Positions 58,922-64,000 of a stretch of 64,000 nt of DNA are shown piece after piece (the first letter of the stretch is position 1; each line of letters opens with the position of its first letter). This DNA is from Liopterus haemorrhoidalis. Its lineage: Eukaryota > Arthropoda > Insecta > Coleoptera > Dytiscidae. Both the position numbers and the translations under genes were made by a program. Location of the stretch: NCBI GenBank assembly GCA_963971575.1, contig OZ020623.1, positions 12,526,980-12,590,979 on the forward strand, in the 5' to 3' direction. The notes under the pieces are model-generated. The model had not been told where the DNA came from. It saw only the letters and a program-made list of their open reading frames with translations, and ran no database searches.

Positions 58922-59547
58922 ATGAATAATATTCAAGAAGAAGATGTGATCAGTATTAATAGTGATAGTGATAGCTGGAGCAGTGGTAGTGAGGTGGAAG
59001 AAGAAGAAGACATTGACATTGGTGATGAGGGTGTGGAGTCGGACACGGACGATCACCGGCAATATAACAGTAGCATAATTCGGCTGGATAGTTCCAGCAA
59101 AAGCGTATGTTTTTTAACTGCGTACAAAGAGGTAAATTCCGCCGGAACTTACAGCCGAGTTTGTGCGCTGTGTATTGACCGGTTTTTAGAAGAGGAGGAT
59201 GCCGGCTACGTCGCTATGACGTACAGCCGGCATACGACGGTGAACCCCGTGACGCGTAAGAAAAAAAGCAATATATGAAGTTATAAATAATTATATATAA
59301 AAATATATTATTTCCAACAGATGAAGCAAGAGTTACTGCGGCCGACTACCGCTGCGATGTTTGTGGGGATTCCTTGGTGTTAGCAATCCCCACAGACGTA
59401 TGCCCTCGTTGTGTGAACACTGAGTGAGTATTAAATTATTGTTTTAACCTTTTTTGAGGGTTTTAAATTATTTTTATATTCTATTTTTACAGAAATGATC
59501 AGGTTCAACACATCTGTTCCCCCCCAGCATCACCACCCCCTCCATAA
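58922..59547 (+). CDS. spliced gene for an acidic protein with CxxC pairs, unknown function
   Basis: Predicted three exons: 58922-59255, 59321-59423 and 59493-59547, with introns of 65 and 69 bp that start GTAAGA and GTGAGT and end in pyrimidine-rich AACAG and TTACAG. The frame is kept across both joins, giving about 163 residues. The N-terminal 50 residues are very acidic and Ser-rich (SDSDSWSSGSEVEEEEDI). Three CxxC pairs follow: CALC in exon 1, CDVC and CPRC in exon 2, which suggests a zinc-ribbon-like fold. The end is proline-rich. It converges with the polymerase gene, 350 bp between stops. I do not recognise the family. Without splicing the exon-1 frame would stop at 59278. Confidence 0.6.
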
Positions 59548-59654
59548 AAAATTTAATTATACTAATATTAACTTTAATTAATAAATCAACTATAATTCAA
59601 ATATATATATATTGACATAATGAATGAGCAACTTTTGTTTTTAAAACAATTAAC

Positions 59655-59745
59655 TGTGATTAATTAACTGGGAGTCGGGAATTCTAAAAATAAAACAACA
59701 TGAGATTAAATTACATTATCTTTATTTAAAACACAGAGTATAACA
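59655..59745 (-). promoter_or_regulatory. repeated 3' block downstream of the polymerase gene, copy 1
   Basis: 'attaattaactgg', 'attctaaaaataaaacaaca' and 'ttacattatctttatttaaa' match 63884-63965 in order and direction. On the minus strand 'tttaaataaagataatgtaa' contains an AATAAA signal. It lies just past the polymerase stop and is probably a 3' UTR/polyadenylation block. Confidence 0.6.
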
Positions 59746-59941
59746 TTGTATTTTAAAAACACATAAGTTGAAAATTTATCTTATACTTATTTTATTCCTA
59801 CTTAATCCTATCCTTATAACCCCACGGTATCGTGTTGGTGTATAACATTGTATTTTAAAAACACATAAGTTGAAAATTTATCTTATACTTATTTTATTCC
59901 TACTTAATCCTATCCTTATAACCCCACGGTATCGTGTCGGT
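59738..59941. repeat. 102-bp tandem duplication covering the polymerase 3' end
   Basis: 59738-59839 and 59840-59941 are identical but for about one base. The second copy holds the last codons ([12 protein letters not shown]) and the stop at 59900; the first is a non-coding echo downstream. Confidence 0.92.
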
Positions 59942-62900
59942 GTATAAATAATTTACAACCCTTTTGTCATCATGCGGACTAAGCGCAAGTTTTTTTTGTT
60001 TAATTGTGTATACATCGTGCCGTATAGATTTTATAATACTTTGTTCTCTGATAAGTGTAATGTTTTGAAATAAACAATCATAATAATCTTCAAAGTTTAT
60101 AGTTTTTAAAGCAGCTTGCGTGACACCCTTCGCCCGTTTACCCGTTTTCGCATTCAACACCTTGTAACTGTACATTTTTGATCGTAATCCTATAAAATCT
60201 GTTATAATCTGGCCAGCGCATTCGTCTTTCATCAAACCTATTTTTTTGTTAACCTGAGGCATGCCGAATACGTTATCCTTGGGATAATCTGATGTGTCGA
60301 ATTTACTTATATCACGTTTTATCATTTGGTAAACATCAAAATTTAAAAAATTATATATGAGGCTATCTGTATCTGTGTAAAGTAATTTCGCATTATCACC
60401 AACCGTTGCTTTAACATAGTTGTAATGGAAATCGTAAATGAAAGTTTTGGAAAGATCGAGTATTGAGAACCCGACATAAATAGGTTTATTGAATATCACC
60501 ATATTTTTATTCATTTCAATCAGTATAATGTCTTCATCAAGTATGGTGCAGCTGTGAAAATTAGGTTGTGATATGTATGATTTGGCTCCGTAACGCCCCT
60601 CCCATTTTGTAACTAATTTCACATTTGAATGTTTACGAACGTTCTCCATCGTCTTCCCGAACACGGAATTGTTCATCAATTTAAAAAAATTTTTTTCGAA
60701 TTCATTTTTGGCTACTTTTCTCAACGATGTGTTTAAATCTATATATTTCTTTAACCAGGGACTTTGTTGAAATTTGAGCACGCGGTGTATTTTCATTATT
60801 TTCATTCCGAATTGTACACATTGTTGTAAATTTTGATAGTGTATAACATATTTTTTTTTATCATATAAATTCGGAATTAATTTTGCAGTCTTTGAGGTGG
60901 GGGGTGTAAAATGTTCAGGGCATAAAGGCAGATCTTTATGCATTCTATGCAATTCTACGGGGTATTCTAGATCCACCTCGAAAATATAACCGGTATCGGC
61001 TTCACCAGATAAATTTAATAAATCGATTTTATAAAAGTCCATTTCCACCACCCACTCAAATTGTGCAAATGGTAAATTCATCCCCATAGCCGCACCGTAC
61101 AAATTGTTAACATCGAAATACATTAGGTGAGATTCGGGTTCGTTGGGATTGTAATATTCACCCATATATTTATTATTGGCTTTCCCATATCTGTTCGAAC
61201 ACTGTGACACACCGCCTCGGATCCCTTTTTCCAAAAACAAAACTTTATCAACATCAGTCAATAACTCGAGCTCAATTTCAGTACACTTTAACATCGCGTC
61301 GAAAGAAAGACCGGGTGCCGTGTAATAATGTAAAGCATCCAATCGGTACGTTTGTAAACAGGTACCCCGAAAAGCCTCAAAGACATCCGCTAATAATAAC
61401 ACATCAGTCTTCAAGTAGAGGTCGTTGTAATCACCCAATGTCCGCACGTTGAACGTATTCCAAACTTCTCGAGCGTGCGAATAGTCTTCTTCACTTATAC
61501 TTTCATTTCGGAGGGAACTGAAGAATGCGGTTTGCGGGGGTAATTGTACCTCATCGAGTTTTTCCCACGAATCGATGTACTCGTACGGGAACACACCTTT
61601 TCTCGTTAATAATTTGAACTCGGTTGCGGATGCGCAATGGGATCTGGTGATCGACATCTCCGGATCTTTCAGATAGGATGATAATTTATCAAGACTGCTC
61701 GCCATAAAACGAAACGAATCGATAAATCTGAATTTCACTTTTGTATTCAACACAGATTTAGTGAAGGATATGTACCGTTCTTTATTTATCGGTAGTAATG
61801 AAACAGATCCCGGTATCCCTTTAGCTATATTTTTAATGATGTGATGTGCATCGTACCCGGACAAGTTATGGAAAACTACAGGTATAGTGTGACTGGCGTG
61901 ATACTTTAGGTTGCATGATTGATGTGCTGCGCCGCGGTAATTAGAGGTCAGGTGGTCATGGTCCCGGACCCGGACGTCGTTCGCGTGAAAATTTTGGTGA
62001 CATATATGACAAATTGTAGCGTCCGTGAACCGCTTTTGTTCCTCGCGTGTCAGTTTCATCGGTAAAGCGTTGCGCATTATTTCATCAACTTGCGTGGCGA
62101 TGTTACTAAGTTGATCCGTGAACCAATTTATGCAATCTTTACCGCGATTAAATCGGTAACCGGATAACGAACCATCATAAGAACACTTCATGTAATATCC
62201 CACGCTCGACGGAATATGTTTATGCGTGTTAATTGTATTTTTCCCACTTTTATCATCAATTTTTTCGAGAATGGCCTCGATGTCCGCATACAAAACGAAA
62301 GGTACTTTCTCTTTATTGCTGTAATTTTTAAATTTTAAAATTTTATGCGTCTCGTCGGGTAGTTCAATTCGCGTGCATGGATTCGTGACACGACAATTTA
62401 ATAAATGTTTTTGCAACGAAGCCTCGGTTATGAAGTGATTCAAACATCTATCACACAGATATGCTTTATGGTGTGATTTGGAAATCTGTGTGGAGAGTAA
62501 TCTTGATAAATTTTTAATCCACATGAAGTGGTAATTTCGCGGTGCTCTAATATTCGCAACGATATCCCCCTCTTCCATTTTTTCTTCTTCTTCATCTTCA
62601 TCTTCCACATTAGAGTACATCATTAAAAGATGTATGGTTTTCACATCAGTTTTTTTACTTAATTTAACGGGGGCGACTTCATGTTTATTCTTACCAACTT
62701 TTAAAAGCGTGTACACGTTTATCGATAATTTATTCATCTCTTCAAATTTCGGTATGTCCTTAATTCGAATCGGGAACTGAATTCCGTCATAATTTAATGA
62801 TGTACTAAAATGTGGGTATGACGTCACACGATCTGAATTCTTATCTGCCGGATACAGTGCGGACATAACAGCCCACAAGAAACAGTATTCATCACGGTTC

Positions 62901-63670
62901 TTCATATTTATTACGGCATGTTTCCTCTTCACATCACCCGGTAAATCAATATATCCACGTATAGTGATGGGTGAATAATTGTTTATGTTTACGTTTAAAT
63001 GCATTATCTCATGCAACGACCATCCGGAGTCACGTTCCTGGAACTCCTCCAGATCACGCAATATATTTTCTCTCACGTTTTCATTATACCACATGTTGAT
63101 ATCGGTGGCGTTATCGATAATTTTATTGCTCGTGTTAAATGTTTTTATTTCTATCATACCGGTTGATGGTAACACAAATTCCCCACTAAATATCACGTTC
63201 ACTTTTAAAATCGATTTCTTCAGGCTCGCTTTAATTTTATTCGTGAAAATCCTTTTGGATTTTTCGAGAAATGTTCTCGGATCTTTAAACCCTCCTTTGT
63301 TTATTATGGCACCGGTTTTTATTCGATTATTGAACACGGATTTGATGTCTTCCCAAACCAAATTTTGCTTCCTCCTCCGTGTCAATAGTCCTGCTCCGGT
63401 TTTTGTCGAACTCGTTTTGATATTCTTCAGCTTCTCACGGAAAAATTTTAAAATAGTTAAATTACCTTGCAATTTGGCTAAATTCTCATCTTTACACCTG
63501 AACACCGTGATTTGGTTCTCGATACATTTCTGAACTATTATTATAATTTTATTTATGTGTTTTCGCCATCTTTCGGCTTCATCGACAGTTCTAATGAGCG
63601 ATAAAGCTTTTCGAATGTTAATAATAGCCCGATCGCTAATACTGCAAACTGTACTGTTAGAACTCATCAT
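59900..63670 (-). CDS. protein-primed family-B DNA polymerase, virus-like/Polinton-type
   Basis: An intact 1256-residue DNA polymerase. Numbered from the ATG at 63670: N-terminal region with [18 protein letters not shown] (about 257-274); acidic run (about 355-367); C2H2/C2HC-like finger (406-426); Exo I LYADIEAI (Asp463, Glu465); an inserted endonuclease-VII-like zinc domain (CHIC at 554, DHDH at 570, C586, H591); Exo [12 protein letters not shown] (about 600); Exo [16 protein letters not shown] (752-756); Pol [10 protein letters not shown] (Asp853); Pol [10 protein letters not shown] (997-1005); Pol C LYTDTDSL (Asp1100, Asp1102); KMY (1165). All catalytic residues are present. The frame upstream to 63703 starts with TTG, not ATG, so 63670 is chosen. 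Large arthropod Polinton, adintovirus-like and related elements carry such enzymes. No integrase or capsid gene is in the window. Confidence 0.92.
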   Translation of the reverse strand: MMSSNSTVCSISDRAIINIRKALSLIRTVDEAERWRKHINKIIIIVQKCIENQITVFRCKDENLAKLQGNLTILKFFREKLKNIKTSSTKTGAGLLTRRRKQNLVWEDIKSVFNNRIKTGAIINKGGFKDPRTFLEKSKRIFTNKIKASLKKSILKVNVIFSGEFVLPSTGMIEIKTFNTSNKIIDNATDINMWYNENVRENILRDLEEFQERDSGWSLHEIMHLNVNINNYSPITIRGYIDLPGDVKRKHAVINMKNRDEYCFLWAVMSALYPADKNSDRVTSYPHFSTSLNYDGIQFPIRIKDIPKFEEMNKLSINVYTLLKVGKNKHEVAPVKLSKKTDVKTIHLLMMYSNVEDEDEEEEKMEEGDIVANIRAPRNYHFMWIKNLSRLLSTQISKSHHKAYLCDRCLNHFITEASLQKHLLNCRVTNPCTRIELPDETHKILKFKNYSNKEKVPFVLYADIEAILEKIDDKSGKNTINTHKHIPSSVGYYMKCSYDGSLSGYRFNRGKDCINWFTDQLSNIATQVDEIMRNALPMKLTREEQKRFTDATICHICHQNFHANDVRVRDHDHLTSNYRGAAHQSCNLKYHASHTIPVVFHNLSGYDAHHIIKNIAKGIPGSVSLLPINKERYISFTKSVLNTKVKFRFIDSFRFMASSLDKLSSYLKDPEMSITRSHCASATEFKLLTRKGVFPYEYIDSWEKLDEVQLPPQTAFFSSLRNESISEEDYSHAREVWNTFNVRTLGDYNDLYLKTDVLLLADVFEAFRGTCLQTYRLDALHYYTAPGLSFDAMLKCTEIELELLTDVDKVLFLEKGIRGGVSQCSNRYGKANNKYMGEYYNPNEPESHLMYFDVNNLYGAAMGMNLPFAQFEWVVEMDFYKIDLLNLSGEADTGYIFEVDLEYPVELHRMHKDLPLCPEHFTPPTSKTAKLIPNLYDKKKYVIHYQNLQQCVQFGMKIMKIHRVLKFQQSPWLKKYIDLNTSLRKVAKNEFEKNFFKLMNNSVFGKTMENVRKHSNVKLVTKWEGRYGAKSYISQPNFHSCTILDEDIILIEMNKNMVIFNKPIYVGFSILDLSKTFIYDFHYNYVKATVGDNAKLLYTDTDSLIYNFLNFDVYQMIKRDISKFDTSDYPKDNVFGMPQVNKKIGLMKDECAGQIITDFIGLRSKMYSYKVLNAKTGKRAKGVTQAALKTINFEDYYDCLFQNITLIREQSIIKSIRHDVYTIKQKKLALSPHDDKRVVNYLYTDTIPWGYKDRIK

Positions 63671-63722
63671 GAATTTATCAGTTCTCGAATAATACTTTAC
63701 CAAAACCCCCCCTGAGCAGGAG

Positions 63723-63730
63723 CTTTTATA
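63723..63730 (-). promoter_or_regulatory. TATA box of the polymerase gene
   Basis: TATAAAAG on the minus strand, 53-60 bp before the ATG at 63670. Transcription would start near 63699, downstream of the TTG at 63703, which supports the ATG at 63670 (or 63667) as the start. Confidence 0.6.
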
Positions 63731-64000
63731 CCAAAAACCTGTTGATAAGGAAAACTAGTTTGAACTTGTTCGTGCGACCTCGGACGTGTTAGAAACTTTT
63801 CGCGCGACCTTGGATGCACGCGTCGAACATCACAACTGATAATGGGGATTCGACCTTATCAAAACATGTTTATATAATTAATTAACTGGTTGGAATTCTA
63901 AAAATAAAACAACATGAAATGAAATTACATTATCTTTATTTAAAACACACAGAGTATTACATTTTATAACTATAATAATATTACAAGTTATAATAAGATG
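63731..64000. other. upstream region of the polymerase gene; 3' block copy 2 at 63884-63965
   Basis: 63884-63965 repeats the block found after the polymerase gene, in the same direction. This suggests that another minus-strand gene ends here and lies mainly beyond 64000. Between 63740 and 63850 are CpG-containing phrases ('gcgcgacct', 'gtgcgacctcgg'). Confidence 0.5.

Noticed and set aside
61204..61452. Plus-strand frame inside the polymerase gene
   Set aside because: Shadow of the minus-strand coding sequence.
62979..63533. 184-codon plus-strand frame opposite the polymerase N-terminus
   Set aside because: Shadow frame; hydrophobic residues mirror the codons of the real gene on the other strand.

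Overview
The window is AT-rich eukaryotic DNA, most likely from an insect or another arthropod. The grounds are the repeat types (mariner, rosa/Visitor-type DD41D, pogo/Tigger, hAT, jockey/CR1-like and RTE-like LINE remnants, and Helentron-type elements with (TCTG)n tracts) and one gene with short 60-70 bp introns. I find no recognisable host gene, no rRNA and no functional tRNA. From 1 to about 58.3 kb the window is a graveyard of transposons inserted into one another. The last 5.5 kb is different: it holds the only long intact coding sequence.

Layout. 1-8.6 kb: a broken mariner, a TIR element, a hAT MITE carrying a Helentron-like element, a LINE reverse-transcriptase scrap, a Tigger remnant, foldback and Tc1-type MITEs, and a reverse-strand mariner with a MITE in its leader. 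9.3-12.5 kb: one LINE fragment split by three precisely inserted TIR elements. 12.6-17 kb: two Helentron-like 5' ends in tandem, a mariner deletion derivative, a half mariner, and a Tigger shell with a mariner inside. 17.6-27.7 kb: two DD41D copies, old mariner fragments, and an RTE-like LINE split by a hAT MITE. 28-44.5 kb: two very large nests in which a 1.25-kb mariner is stretched to 3.6 kb (29781-33345) and 5.4 kb (38559-43923), plus a third mariner (33842-36029) holding a LINE with a 9-bp target duplication. 44.5-58.3 kb: more mariner, hAT, TIR and LINE remnants and a third DD41D copy.

The end of the window (about 58.4-64 kb) looks like part of a virus-like or Polinton/Maverick-type element. 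It has a 1256-residue protein-primed family-B DNA polymerase on the minus strand, with complete exonuclease and polymerase motifs and an inserted endonuclease-VII-like zinc domain. A TATA box lies just upstream of its ATG. Convergent to it is a short three-exon gene for an acidic protein with CxxC pairs. An 80-90 bp block lies downstream of the polymerase gene and again at the window's right edge, which suggests a second minus-strand gene beyond 64000. No integrase, packaging ATPase, protease or capsid gene is inside the window, so the element's class stays open.

How it fits together: target-site duplications and restored reading frames give a readable insertion order for most nests. Four Helentron-like copies carry a tRNA-like segment at the same internal site, and one copy has two 3' ends.
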